Positions 44,768-52,829 are shown, numbered from the stretch's first letter. The stretch is DNA of 64,000 bases from Pseudoxanthomonas koreensis_A (GCF_041890415.1 NZ_CP169056.1:1860001-1924000); one strand, 5' to 3'. Notes: generated by a model from the letters alone, not told the origin. Made by a program: numbers and translations.

Positions 44768-45661
44768 TCAACCCTCGCCCGGCCCGGGCACCATCAGCGT
44801 ATCCACCGGCGAGGCCTCCAGCAGTCGCCGCGCGGTGCTGCCCAGGACCAGCTCCGACAACGGCGGCCGGTCGCGGCTGGCCACCACCGCCAGGTCCACC
44901 GGGTACTGGTGGGCGTACACCGTCAGCAGCAGCGCCGGATCGCCGCGCTCGGCCACCACCGGCACGCTGTCGGCGCCGGCAGGCGGGCGCACCTGTTCGA
45001 GGAAGACGCGGGCCTGTTCCTGCGCCTGCTCGGCCGCGGCCGCGATCGCTTCGTCGCGCGCGACATCCAGCAGCCCGGCGCGCGGCACGTCGTAGCCATG
45101 CAGCAGCACCGGGCTGGCGTCGGGAAACAGGGCCATGCCGGTGCGCATCGCGGTGGCCGAAGCCTCCGACCAGTCGCTGGCCACCACCATGCGCTGGTAG
45201 GGCGCGTGGGTGCGGCCGCGCACGGCCAGTACCGGCACCGGGCAACGGCGCACGATCCGGTCCACCGTGGAGCCCAGCACGATGCGGCCCAGCCCTTCCT
45301 GGCGCGCAACCCCGGTGATCACCAGGCCGCAGCCTTCCTCGCGCGCGATCTCCAGCAGTTGCGCGGCGGCATCGCCCTCGGCAACGCGCACCCGGACCGG
45401 CACATCGTGCTCGGCGATGGCCTGGTGCAGCAGGCGCTCGGCACGGTGCAGCGGATCCTCCGCGCGGTACCAGGCCGGCGGATCGGGCAGCAGCATGGCG
45501 CAGGCCTCGGCGGCGTTTTCCTCGACCACGGTGGCGGCCACAAGCTCCGCGCCCCAGGCACGGGCCAGCTGCAGCGCCCGGTCCAGCGCGCGGTCACTGC
45601 GCGGAGCCAGGTCGGTGGCCAACAGGATGCGGCGTGGGGTGCCTGATGCCGATGCGTGCAT
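44768..45661 (-). CDS. Universal stress protein, tandem UspA domains
   Basis: A 297-residue protein with two UspA alpha/beta domains. The first opens PRRILLATDLAPRSDRALDRALQLA and ends in GLGRIVLGSTVDRIVRRCPVPVLAV, the ATP-binding G-2x-G-9x-G(S/T) pattern. The second begins YQRMVVASDWSEASATAMRTG and ends LSELVLGSTARRLLEASPVDTLMV. Such proteins aid survival under stress. The ATG at 45661 has AAGGA about 12 bases upstream. It is divergent from the crotonase gene. Confidence 0.88.
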   Translation of the reverse strand: MHASASGTPRRILLATDLAPRSDRALDRALQLARAWGAELVAATVVEENAAEACAMLLPDPPAWYRAEDPLHRAERLLHQAIAEHDVPVRVRVAEGDAAAQLLEIAREEGCGLVITGVARQEGLGRIVLGSTVDRIVRRCPVPVLAVRGRTHAPYQRMVVASDWSEASATAMRTGMALFPDASPVLLHGYDVPRAGLLDVARDEAIAAAAEQAQEQARVFLEQVRPPAGADSVPVVAERGDPALLLTVYAHQYPVDLAVVASRDRPPLSELVLGSTARRLLEASPVDTLMVPGPGEG

Positions 45662-45682
45662 GTGCGTGCGTGTTCCTTGTGC

Positions 45683-45729
45683 GCGCCGATCGGCGCCCGG
45701 ATCCACCTTACCTGCCGGCCGCGGCCGGC
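45683..45729. promoter_or_regulatory. Two perfect palindromes upstream of the universal stress gene
   Basis: GCGCCGATCGGCGC (45683-45696, 14 bp) and GCCGGCCGCGGCCGGC (45714-45729, 16 bp) lie in the 182-bp divergent gap between the stress gene and the crotonase gene. Either could be an operator, but GC-only palindromes also arise by composition. Confidence 0.3.
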
Positions 45730-45843
45730 GGTAGCCGGCACAGCACGCGGACTGCAGGCATGCCGGTGGACGCGCGCGGCGGGCCAGCGCAGCGTGTACG
45801 ACCGGCCTATGATGAATCCGTGTCCACGCAGGCAGTCGTGTCC

Positions 45844-46623
45844 ATGACGTCATACGTACAGCCTCTCGACCATGGCCCCATCCGCGAGTTGCGCCTGGCG
45901 CGACCGCCGGTCAACGCACTGGACCCCGGCCTGTGCCGCGCCCTGATCGGCGCGCTGGACGCCGCCCAGGCGGAAGGCGCCGATGCGGTGGTGGTCTCGG
46001 GGTTGCCGGGGATCTTCTCGGCGGGGCTCGATGTGCCGCACCTGCTTGCGCTGGGCGAGGACCGGGCTGCGCTGCGTTCGGCCTGGGGCGCGTTCTTCGG
46101 CGCAGCACGTGCGCTGGCCGGGCTGCGCATCCCGGTGGTCGCGGCGATCACCGGCCATGCCCCGGCCGGCGGCTGCGTGCTGGCGCTGTGCTGCGATTAC
46201 CGGGTGATGGCGCGGTGCGCCGACCCGGACAAGCCCTTCAGCATCGGCATGAACGAAACCCGGGTCGGCCTGGCGGTGCCCGATGGCGCCCAGCAGCTGA
46301 TGCGCCGCGTGGTCGGCCGGCATCGCGCCGAGCGCCTGCTGGTCGCCGGCCACATGGTGCCGGCCGATGAAGCCCTGCACATCGGGCTGGTGGACGAACT
46401 GGCCGCCGCGGACGACGTGATCCCGCGTGCGCTGGCCTGGCTGCAACCGCTGCTGCAGCTGCCGCGCGCACCGATGCTGCAGACCCGCGCGCTGGCCCGC
46501 GCGGACCTGGTGCGCGCACTGGACCCGGAACACCTGCACCTGGACCGCTTCATCGACGCCTGGTACGCACCCGACACCCAGGCCGGCCTGCACGCATTGC
46601 TGGCCCGGCTCGGAAAAGCCTGA
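45844..46623 (+). CDS. Enoyl-CoA hydratase/isomerase family protein
   Basis: A 259-residue crotonase-fold protein. The oxyanion-hole segments are GIFSAGLDVPHLLALG and ITGHAPAGGCVLALCCDYRVM, followed by MNETRVGLAVPDGAQQLMRRVVG. The second catalytic Glu of true hydratases is not obvious in that block, which resembles the dodecenoyl-CoA isomerase (DCI) branch. It likely acts on unsaturated acyl-CoAs in fatty-acid oxidation. The ATG at 45844 is chosen; an in-frame GTG eight codons upstream is also possible. Confidence 0.82.
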   Translation: MTSYVQPLDHGPIRELRLARPPVNALDPGLCRALIGALDAAQAEGADAVVVSGLPGIFSAGLDVPHLLALGEDRAALRSAWGAFFGAARALAGLRIPVVAAITGHAPAGGCVLALCCDYRVMARCADPDKPFSIGMNETRVGLAVPDGAQQLMRRVVGRHRAERLLVAGHMVPADEALHIGLVDELAAADDVIPRALAWLQPLLQLPRAPMLQTRALARADLVRALDPEHLHLDRFIDAWYAPDTQAGLHALLARLGKA

Positions 46624-46633
46624 TCGTCCGCCG

Positions 46634-47554
46634 CTAGGCCGGGCCGGTGGCCACCGGCCGCGAAGGATCCTCGATCCAGCCACTCCATGACCCGGCGAAT
46701 ACCTGCGCACCTCCCAGCCCGGCATGCTCCATCGCCAGCAGCAGGTGGCAGGCGGTCACGCCGGACCCGCACATCAGCACCGCCTCCGACGGCGGATGCC
46801 CGCGCAGGGCATCGAGCAGTTCGGCGCGCAGCTCGGCCGCCGGGCGGAAACGGCCATCGTGCAGGTTCAGCGGGAAAGGCCGGTTGACCGCGCTGGGCAC
46901 GTGCCCGGCCACCGGGTCGATCGGTTCGACCTGGCCGGCGAAGCGCTCCGCGCCGCGTGCATCCAGCAGCCAGCCTGGCGCCTGGCCAAGGCGCGCCTGC
47001 ACCTGCGCGGCAGTGGCGATGCGTGCAGCGGCGTAAGTGCTGCACGGATACGGCGGCAGCGGCGGCGGGCGGTCGGTGGCGGCCGTTTCCGGCAGGCCGG
47101 CGGCGCGCCAGGCAGCCAGCCCGCCATCGAGCACGGCCACGCGCTGGTGGCCCAGCAGGGTGAGCAGCCACCATGCGCGTGCGGCCGCCATGCTTCCATC
47201 GCCGGCGTCGTACACCACCACCTGGTGGGCCGGGCCGATGCCCCAGCCGCCAACCGTGCGCGCGAACGCGGCGGCATCCGGCAACGGGTGGCGCCCGTGG
47301 CCGCGACGCGCGTGGTCGGACAGCTGCAGGTCCAGGTCCGCATGCACGGCACCTGGAATGTGCGAGACGTCGAATGCCGCGCGCCCGGCCGATGGATCGC
47401 TGAGCGTGGCGCGTGCATCGAGCAGGCGCAGGTCGTGGCTGGCGGCGGCCAGCGCGGAGATGGCGCGCGCATCCACCAGGTTCAGTGCGTGGATGCCCAG
47501 CGCCGCGGCGAGCACATCGACATCCACCAGCGTGGTCCAGTGCACGGGGTTCAT
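46634..47554 (-). CDS. sseA: 3-Mercaptopyruvate/thiosulfate sulfurtransferase (tandem rhodanese)
   Basis: A 306-residue protein with two rhodanese domains. The inactive N-terminal one contains LRLLDARATLSD and DVSHIPGAVHADLDLQLSD. The catalytic C-terminal one has GWLLDARGAERFAG and the active-site loop CGSGVTACHLLLAM. CGSGVT is the 3-mercaptopyruvate sulfurtransferase form rather than the CRxGx[RT] of thiosulfate enzymes. It transfers sulfane sulfur to thiols or cyanide. The start overlaps the stop of the NUDIX gene by 4 bases (ATGA), so the two are translated together. Confidence 0.9.
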   Translation of the reverse strand: MNPVHWTTLVDVDVLAAALGIHALNLVDARAISALAAASHDLRLLDARATLSDPSAGRAAFDVSHIPGAVHADLDLQLSDHARRGHGRHPLPDAAAFARTVGGWGIGPAHQVVVYDAGDGSMAAARAWWLLTLLGHQRVAVLDGGLAAWRAAGLPETAATDRPPPLPPYPCSTYAAARIATAAQVQARLGQAPGWLLDARGAERFAGQVEPIDPVAGHVPSAVNRPFPLNLHDGRFRPAAELRAELLDALRGHPPSEAVLMCGSGVTACHLLLAMEHAGLGGAQVFAGSWSGWIEDPSRPVATGPA

Positions 47555-48438
47555 GCGCCCTCCTCCAGGCGTCGCCTCAGGTTGTAGAGGATCGCCGCGG
47601 TGGCGCCCCAGATGCGCCGGCCCGGCCAGTCGTATTCGAGCACGCTGCGCGGCCGGCCGGCGTAGTGGATATGCACCTGGCGCAGGTGTTCGGCGGCCAT
47701 GAGGTAGTCCAGCGGAACCTCGAACACGTCGGCCACCTCGCCCGGATCCGGGCGCGGCACGTAGTCCGGATCGACCGCGGCCACCACCGGCGTCACCCGG
47801 AAGCCGCTGCTGGTCAGGAACGGATCGAGGTAGCCCAGCGGCGCCACCTGGCGTGCATCCAGGGCGATCTCTTCATGGCTTTCGCGCAGTGCGGCGGCCA
47901 GCGCGCCGGCGTCGGCCGGTTCGATCCTGCCGCCGGGAAAGCTGACCTGGCCTCCATGCTGGCGCAGGGTGTCGGTGCGCAGGGTCAGCAGCACCTGGGT
48001 GCCCGCGCCGGCACGCGGCACCAGCCCGACCAGGACCGCGGCCTCGGCCAGCGGTGATGGCGGCAGCAGGTCGTCCAGCTCGCTGCGGTTCCAGCCGTGC
48101 CCGGCCGGAGGACGTTGCAGCGGATGCAGCACGGCGCGCAATGCATGGCGTTCCTGCAGCGCGCCCAGGAAGCGGTAGCGATCGCGGGTGCGGCCGGCCA
48201 GCACGGTGTCCATCATCTGCCGGCGCGCGGCATCGCCCAACCGCGGCCACTGCGCGATCTCCGTGCTGCTGCGCAGGCAACCGCCGCAGATGCCGCCGGC
48301 ATCCAGGCGGCAGGCACCCACGCAGGGGCTGGACGGGGCCGGACCGGCAGGAGGGAATTGCAAGCTGTGCACGCGGGCGCTGGCATGGCCAATGAGCGTA
48401 GCGCGGAATGCGCAGCCCGGAAACGACTGCGCCGGCAT
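47551..48438 (-). CDS. DUF1289-NUDIX fusion: CoA pyrophosphatase family
   Basis: A 295-residue protein with two modules. An N-terminal DUF1289 module (about residues 38-84) reads PCVGACRLDAGGICGGCLRSSTEIAQW, with four cysteines as in small YdhL proteins. The C-terminal NUDIX domain carries the CoA-pyrophosphatase pre-motif LLTLRTDTLRQHGGQVSFPGG and the NUDIX box GGRIEPADAGALAAALRESHEEI. The enzyme would split CoA derivatives into phosphopantetheine and 3',5'-ADP. The two domains are normally separate genes. The start is uncertain: the ATG at 48438 lacks a good site, and a GTG at 48372 would keep both domains. Confidence 0.88.
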   Translation of the reverse strand: MPAQSFPGCAFRATLIGHASARVHSLQFPPAGPAPSSPCVGACRLDAGGICGGCLRSSTEIAQWPRLGDAARRQMMDTVLAGRTRDRYRFLGALQERHALRAVLHPLQRPPAGHGWNRSELDDLLPPSPLAEAAVLVGLVPRAGAGTQVLLTLRTDTLRQHGGQVSFPGGRIEPADAGALAAALRESHEEIALDARQVAPLGYLDPFLTSSGFRVTPVVAAVDPDYVPRPDPGEVADVFEVPLDYLMAAEHLRQVHIHYAGRPRSVLEYDWPGRRIWGATAAILYNLRRRLEEGA

Positions 48439-48501
48439 GGAAGCCGGCGCAGGGGTATTGCTGGAGGAGTCCGTTGGAAGAGCCGGCTGGAAAAGCCGGC
48501 T
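48431..48501. repeat. Two GCCGGC-based hairpins between the FKBP and NUDIX genes
   Basis: GCCGGC-6-GCCGGC at 48431-48448, at the NUDIX start, and AGCCGGCT-5-AGCCGGCT at 48481-48501, 13 nt downstream of the FKBP stop. The second may end the FKBP transcript, but no T run follows. Confidence 0.35.
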
Positions 48502-48513
48502 GGACCCGCTGGC

Positions 48514-49215
48514 CTACTTGATCGCCACCAGCTTGATCTCGAACACCACCGCCACGTTCGGCGGGAAGCCGGTGCGCGGATCGGCGCCATAGGCCTTGTC
48601 CGGCGACAGCGCCACTTCCCACTTGGAGCCAGCCGGCATCTGCAGCAGCACGTCGCGCATCGCCGCCATCTCCACTTCGCTGACCTTGATGCCCGGGATC
48701 TGCTGGGCAGGACGCGCCTGCTCCGGCCTCTGGCCGAACGGGTACGGGCCGGCGACCTCGAGCTGCACGTTGCTGGCCTGGGTCGGCTTGGCGCCGGTGC
48801 CATTCTCGAGCACCTTGTACGGCACGCCGCTGGGCAGGGTCTTCACGCCAGCCTGGCCCTTGTAGCTGGCCAGGAACTGGTCGGAGCGGGTCTTGTTCTC
48901 GGCGGCGGCCTTGTCGTACTGCGCCTTGGCCTGTTCGGCACGGGCCTGCTCGCGCTTCTGGAAGGCCTCCAGCGCCGGCCGCAGCAGTTCGGCACTGATC
49001 GCCGGCTCCTTCTTGCCCAACGCGTCCTGCAGGCCCTTGACCACCGAGTTGACGTCCAACTGCTCGCCACGGTCGACCAGCTCGGTCAGGTTGTTGCCGT
49101 AGTCATAGCCGAAGTAATAGCTCAGCTTGCCCTTCTCGGACGTGGTGTCCTGGGCGAGGGCGCCGCCGGCCACAAACAGGGCGGCGACAGCAACTGCGAT
49201 CGGGCGCAACTTCAT
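48514..49215 (-). CDS. FKBP-type peptidyl-prolyl isomerase, Mip/FkpA-like, periplasmic
   Basis: A 233-residue protein with signal peptide 1-21 (VAGGALA). An N-terminal dimerisation domain (LSYYFGYDYGNNL, then VKGLQDALGKKEP), a long charged connecting helix (AEQAKAQYDKAAAENK) and a C-terminal FKBP domain (SGVPYKVLENGTGAKPT, then LLQMPAGSKWEVALSPDKAYG and FPPNVAVVFEIKLV) follow. The FKBP core is divergent: the usual GWxEGL segment is not evident, although the domain end is standard. It assists folding in the periplasm. The GGAG ribosome binding site lies in the loop of a small hairpin (49220-49234). Confidence 0.9.
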   Translation of the reverse strand: MKLRPIAVAVAALFVAGGALAQDTTSEKGKLSYYFGYDYGNNLTELVDRGEQLDVNSVVKGLQDALGKKEPAISAELLRPALEAFQKREQARAEQAKAQYDKAAAENKTRSDQFLASYKGQAGVKTLPSGVPYKVLENGTGAKPTQASNVQLEVAGPYPFGQRPEQARPAQQIPGIKVSEVEMAAMRDVLLQMPAGSKWEVALSPDKAYGADPRTGFPPNVAVVFEIKLVAIK

Positions 49216-49331
49216 CTAGTTCTTCTCCGAAGAAGGAATTGCCGGGGGGCCCCGGCCATGGCGGACGCGATAGGATAGCCGGCGCACCGGCGGCCCGCCA
49301 GCGTGGCCAGACACGTTCCGACCGTCTCCCA

Positions 49332-49348
49332 GGGCGGAAGTTCCGCCC
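49332..49348 (+). promoter_or_regulatory. Perfect 8-1-8 dyad upstream of the crotonase gene
   Basis: GGGCGGAA-G-TTCCGCCC lies 43 nt before the ATG. Near-zero spacing makes a hairpin unlikely and an operator or regulator-binding site more likely. No regulator gene is adjacent. Confidence 0.35.
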
Positions 49349-49390
49349 GTTGCGGCCCGCCCAGGATCGATTCAGCCAGGAGTTCCCTAC

Positions 49391-50173
49391 ATGACGGCCA
49401 GCCCCGTCCAGCGCCGCGACGCCGATAGCGTGCGCGTACTCACGATCGACCGCCCCGAACGCCTGAATGCCCTCGACCGGGATACGCTGGAGGCGCTGGA
49501 CGCCGCCTTCGCCGCCGCCGCGGACGACCCGCAGGTGCGGGTGGTGGTGCTGACCGGAGCGGGCCCCAAGGCGTTCGTCGCCGGTGCCGACATCGCCCAA
49601 ATGGCCGCACTCACGCCAATCCAGGCCCATGAATTTTCCACGCTGGGCCAGCGCCTGATGCGCCGGATCGAGCGCCTGCCCAAGCCGGTCATCGCGATGG
49701 TCAACGGCTACGCGCTGGGTGGCGGGCTGGAGCTGGCCATGGCCTGCCATCTGCGCATCGCCGCCGACATGGCACGGCTGGGCCAGCCGGAAGTGAACCT
49801 GGGCCTGATCCCCGGCTTCGGCGGAACCCAGCGCCTGCTGCGCCTGGCCGGGCGCGCCGCAGCACTGGAGCTGTGCCTGCTCGGCACGCCCATCGACGCC
49901 GCCCGCGCGCTCCAGCTTGGCGTGGTCAACCGGGTGGTGGCTGCCGCCGAGCTGGAGGCCGAAACCATGAGCGTGGCGGCCCAGTTGGCCGCAGCCGCAC
50001 CGCTGGCGCTGCGCGGGATCCTCGATGCGGTCCTGGCCGGTGGCGAGTGCCCGATCGAGGAAGGATTGCAGTTCGAGACAGCGCGATTCGGCCTGCTGTT
50101 CGCCAGCGAGGACATGCGCGAAGGCTCTGCCGCCTTCCTCGAAAAGCGCAAGCCGCAGTTCCGCAATCGTTGA
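49391..50173 (+). CDS. Enoyl-CoA hydratase (crotonase)
   Basis: A 260-residue crotonase. The oxyanion loop GPKAFVAGADIAQMAAL and the segment NGYALGGGLELAMACHLRIA are intact. The second catalytic Glu is in GQPEVNLGLIPGFGGTQRLLRLAG, the hydratase consensus. The C-terminus EGSAAFLEKRKPQF is standard. It catalyses hydration of trans-2-enoyl-CoA in beta-oxidation or amino-acid breakdown. It is the first gene of a three-gene run with the small hypothetical gene and nth. Confidence 0.93.
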   Translation: MTASPVQRRDADSVRVLTIDRPERLNALDRDTLEALDAAFAAAADDPQVRVVVLTGAGPKAFVAGADIAQMAALTPIQAHEFSTLGQRLMRRIERLPKPVIAMVNGYALGGGLELAMACHLRIAADMARLGQPEVNLGLIPGFGGTQRLLRLAGRAAALELCLLGTPIDAARALQLGVVNRVVAAAELEAETMSVAAQLAAAAPLALRGILDAVLAGGECPIEEGLQFETARFGLLFASEDMREGSAAFLEKRKPQFRNR

Positions 50174-50187
50174 GCGAGCACCCGGCC

Positions 50188-50559
50188 ATGACCCACGCGT
50201 CCGACGCCAGCGCGCCCGCTGACGACCTGGGCCAGCGGCTGCTGGCGCTGCTGGCCGCCGGTGACGTCGATGGCGCGCTCCAGGCCGGGCTGATGGAATT
50301 CGAGATCCAGCCCGACGCCGAGCGGCATGTTCCCCTGCGCCAGGCCCAGGATCGACTGCGCCAGGCCTGGGCCGCGCGCGACCGGCATCGCACCCGGCAG
50401 GCACGCCTGGCCCGGCTCGCCGCCGAGCGCGAAGCCCGCAGGCGCATACCTGCCGCGCCTGCCATGGTGGCCGATCGCGCACCGCCTGCCCTGCCGCCCG
50501 CGGCCGCGGCGGCGCTGGCCCGTGCGCGGGCCAAGGCGGGCGGAGGCCATGCGTCATGA
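50188..50559 (+). CDS. Hypothetical Arg/Ala-rich protein upstream of nth
   Basis: Function unknown. The 123 residues include a probable helical domain DDLGQRLLALLAAGDVDGALQAGLMEFEI, then a long basic helix (RDRHRTRQARLARLAAEREARRR) and a Pro/Ala-rich tail. The start lies 14 nt after the crotonase stop, and the stop overlaps nth by ATGA, so it belongs to the same transcript. No signal peptide or cysteine is present. A small hypothetical protein in this slot before nth is often seen in Xanthomonadales, but that is recollection, not a search. Confidence 0.65.
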   Translation: MTHASDASAPADDLGQRLLALLAAGDVDGALQAGLMEFEIQPDAERHVPLRQAQDRLRQAWAARDRHRTRQARLARLAAEREARRRIPAAPAMVADRAPPALPPAAAAALARARAKAGGGHAS

Positions 50560-51338
50560 GCGCCCCGCGCAAATCCGGGGCCAGGCCCGCGGCAGCGACA
50601 CAGGCAGGTACCGCCCGCACGCCAGCGTCGAAAGCAAAGCCGCGCGCCCGCCGCAGCCGGCTCAAACCCGCCCAGATCGATGAACTGTTCGCGCGCCTGC
50701 GCGAACTGAATCCGCATCCGACCACCGAGCTCGAATACTCGACGCCGTTCGAACTGCTGGTGGCGGTGGCGCTGTCGGCGCAGGCCACCGACGTGGGCGT
50801 CAACAAGGCGACGCGCCGGCTGTTCCCGGTGGCCAACACGCCCGCGGCGATCCTGGCCCTGGGCGAGGACGGGCTGAAGAAATACATCAACACCATCGGC
50901 CTGTACAACGCGAAGGCGGCGAACATCATCGCCACCTGCAAGATCCTGCTGGACAGGCACGGCGGCGAGGTCCCGCACGGGCGCGAGGCGCTGGAGGCGC
51001 TGCCCGGCGTGGGCCGCAAGACCGCCAACGTGGTCCTCAACACCGCCTTCGGCGAGCCGACGATCGCCGTGGACACCCACATCTTCCGGGTGTCCAACCG
51101 CACCGGGCTGGCCCCGGGCAAGGACGTGCGCGCGGTCGAGGACGGGCTGCTGCGCGCGGTGCCGGACGAATATCTCCACGACGCCCACCACTGGCTGATC
51201 CTGCACGGGCGCTACGTGTGCAAGGCGCGCAAGCCCGACTGCCCGCAATGCGTGATCCGCGACCTGTGCCGGTATCCGGACAAGACGCCCGCCGTGGCGG
51301 GCGCACATGATCCGGACCGGCCAGGCGTCACCAGCTGA
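50556..51338 (+). CDS. nth: Endonuclease III
   Basis: A 260-residue base-excision glycosylase/AP lyase that removes oxidised pyrimidines. The helix-hairpin-helix is EALPGVGRKTANVVL with the catalytic Lys, the catalytic Asp is in VDTHIFRVSNRTGL, and the [4Fe-4S] cluster is C-x6-C-x2-C-x5-C (CKARKPDCPQCVIRDLC). About 36 extra basic residues precede the domain (SKAKPRARRSRLK), so it is longer than E. coli Nth (211). Its 3' end overlaps the convergent porin gene by 11 bp. Confidence 0.97.
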   Translation: MSAPRKSGARPAAATQAGTARTPASKAKPRARRSRLKPAQIDELFARLRELNPHPTTELEYSTPFELLVAVALSAQATDVGVNKATRRLFPVANTPAAILALGEDGLKKYINTIGLYNAKAANIIATCKILLDRHGGEVPHGREALEALPGVGRKTANVVLNTAFGEPTIAVDTHIFRVSNRTGLAPGKDVRAVEDGLLRAVPDEYLHDAHHWLILHGRYVCKARKPDCPQCVIRDLCRYPDKTPAVAGAHDPDRPGVTS

Positions 51339-52626
51339 ACTGGGTGCGCAGCGCGTACTGGCCGGTCTGGTCGCCGGTGAACTCGTTGTCGCCGCGGGTG
51401 TAGTTGAACATGAAGCGCAGGTTCGGGTTGACGTAGTAGTTCACGCCCAGGATGGTGCTGCTCACCTCGCGGTCGACGATGTCCTTGTTCTCGATGGTGT
51501 CGTAGCGCGCGGTCAACTCCCACAGGCCCTTGCCGGCGACCTTGGGCGAGGCGAACACGCCGGTGGCGGGCTTGTAGCCCTTGTGCCCGCCGTTGAGCAT
51601 CCAGCTGCCCTGCACGTACCAGGTGGCCACGTCCTGGTCGGCACCGCCGGGCTGGCCGAAGCTGGCATTGACGTATTCGCCCTGGAAGAACGCCGGGCCG
51701 AACGCACCGGCCGCCTCCAGGCCATAGGCGGTGACGGTGTTGCGGCTGGCGCCGGTGGTGGTGGCGATCGCCTGGCCCGGTCCGCGGCGGCCGGCATAGT
51801 TGGCGCTGGCGGTGAGGTCGGCCGAACCGCGGTTGGCGTTCTCGTGGCTGACCCAGCCGCCGAAATGCAAGGTGCTGCTGTCGATGTTGATCGGGGCGAA
51901 GGTGACCCGGCCGGCAGCGCCCATGCCCTCGTTGCGGCTGCCCGAGGCACCGCGCAGGTTGAACACCGTGAACCCGGCGGTGTGGTTGCCGCCGCCACGC
52001 TGGTAACCGATGCCCTGCTGGAACTGTCGGCCACCAAACAGGCCGGTGGCCGAAGCGAAGGGCCGCTCCATCATCAGCAGTTCGTTGGAACTGGTCAGCT
52101 CCTCCATCGAGCGGTACGGCTTGAAGTGGCCGATGGTCACCTTGCCGCCGGCGAAGCCGGTGGCGATGTAGGCATCGCGCAGGCCGTCCAGGTTGCTGCC
52201 CGCGGCGAAATCCTGCTCCAGCTTGTAATCCCAGCCCAGCGCCTTGCCGGCCAGGGTCAGGCGCGCGCGGCGAAACTCGCTGGTACCGGTGGTCGCAGCC
52301 AGGTCGCGGTCGAAGGCATAGGCATCGAAGTGGATGCGGCCGCCGAGCGAGGCTTCGAACTTCTTGTCCGGCGAGGTGACCTTCAGGCCACCCTTGGTCT
52401 CGACCTTGGGCGTGGTCGCGGTGATCTTGTCGATCGTCTGCCGGGTATCGACATTGATGTCGGACTGGGCATCGGTACGTGTCTCCAGCTCGGCGACCTT
52501 GGCCTGCAGTGCGGCCAGCTGGGCCTTGAGCTGGGCCAGTTCGCCGCTGTCCTGTGCGATCGCGTGGAATGGAGCCAGGGTGCCCAACGCGGCGGCAAGG
52601 GCGAGGGCGAGGTGGGACTGGCGCAT
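51328..52626 (-). CDS. Phosphate-selective porin O/P family outer-membrane protein
   Basis: A 432-residue porin. It has a signal peptide (1-24), then a coiled-coil segment (ELAQLKAQLAALQAKVAELETR, about 28-50), then a 16-stranded barrel (FEASLGGRIHFDAYAFDRD, RRARLTLAGKALGWDYKLEQDF, AYIATGFAGGKVTIGHFKPYRSMEELTSS) ending in LRTQFSW with a terminal Trp. In Pseudomonas, OprP/OprO carry phosphate and polyphosphate and are induced by phosphate starvation. The gene is preceded by a four-repeat Pho box and is divergent from pstS. The start ATG has CGGAG upstream. Confidence 0.93.
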   Translation of the reverse strand: MRQSHLALALAAALGTLAPFHAIAQDSGELAQLKAQLAALQAKVAELETRTDAQSDINVDTRQTIDKITATTPKVETKGGLKVTSPDKKFEASLGGRIHFDAYAFDRDLAATTGTSEFRRARLTLAGKALGWDYKLEQDFAAGSNLDGLRDAYIATGFAGGKVTIGHFKPYRSMEELTSSNELLMMERPFASATGLFGGRQFQQGIGYQRGGGNHTAGFTVFNLRGASGSRNEGMGAAGRVTFAPINIDSSTLHFGGWVSHENANRGSADLTASANYAGRRGPGQAIATTTGASRNTVTAYGLEAAGAFGPAFFQGEYVNASFGQPGGADQDVATWYVQGSWMLNGGHKGYKPATGVFASPKVAGKGLWELTARYDTIENKDIVDREVSSTILGVNYYVNPNLRFMFNYTRGDNEFTGDQTGQYALRTQFSW

Positions 52627-52706
52627 GGATATCTCCGGGTAGTGGCGTTCGGGCGGGAGACGGCCGTCGAGGTCCGTCGTGACGCCGCGCAGATTGCCGA
52701 CGGAAT

Positions 52707-52746
52707 CTGACAGGCAGGCGTCGGCAGGATGACGGAATTGTGACCG
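52707..52746 (-). promoter_or_regulatory. Pho box upstream of the porin gene
   Basis: On the minus strand there are four half-sites spaced exactly 11 bp apart (52740, 52729, 52718, 52707): CGGTCAC, CCGTCAT, CCGACGC, CTGTCAG. Three fit the (C/T)(T/C/G)GTCA(T/C) PhoB half-site closely. The box lies 80 to 120 nt before the porin start, the expected position for PhoB activation. Confidence 0.8.
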
Positions 52747-52789
52747 CGACGGCGTCCACACCTCTTCGCCGCGACCAGGCCGGTTGCGC

Positions 52790-52829
52790 CTGTCATCGCC
52801 GTGTCACCCGGCAGTCGCGCTGCTGTCAC
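52790..52829 (+). promoter_or_regulatory. Pho box upstream of pstS
   Basis: There are four half-sites 11 bp apart (52790, 52801, 52812, 52823): CTGTCAT, GTGTCAC, CAGTCGC, CTGTCAC. The first and last are near-perfect. The box lies 77 to 117 nt before the pstS start and faces the porin Pho box across 43 bp. Confidence 0.85.

Noticed and set aside
47551..48438. Possible frameshift joining two separate genes in the DUF1289-NUDIX frame
   Set aside because: The frame is continuous, with no stop or change of codon character at the junction, so a true fusion is the simpler reading.
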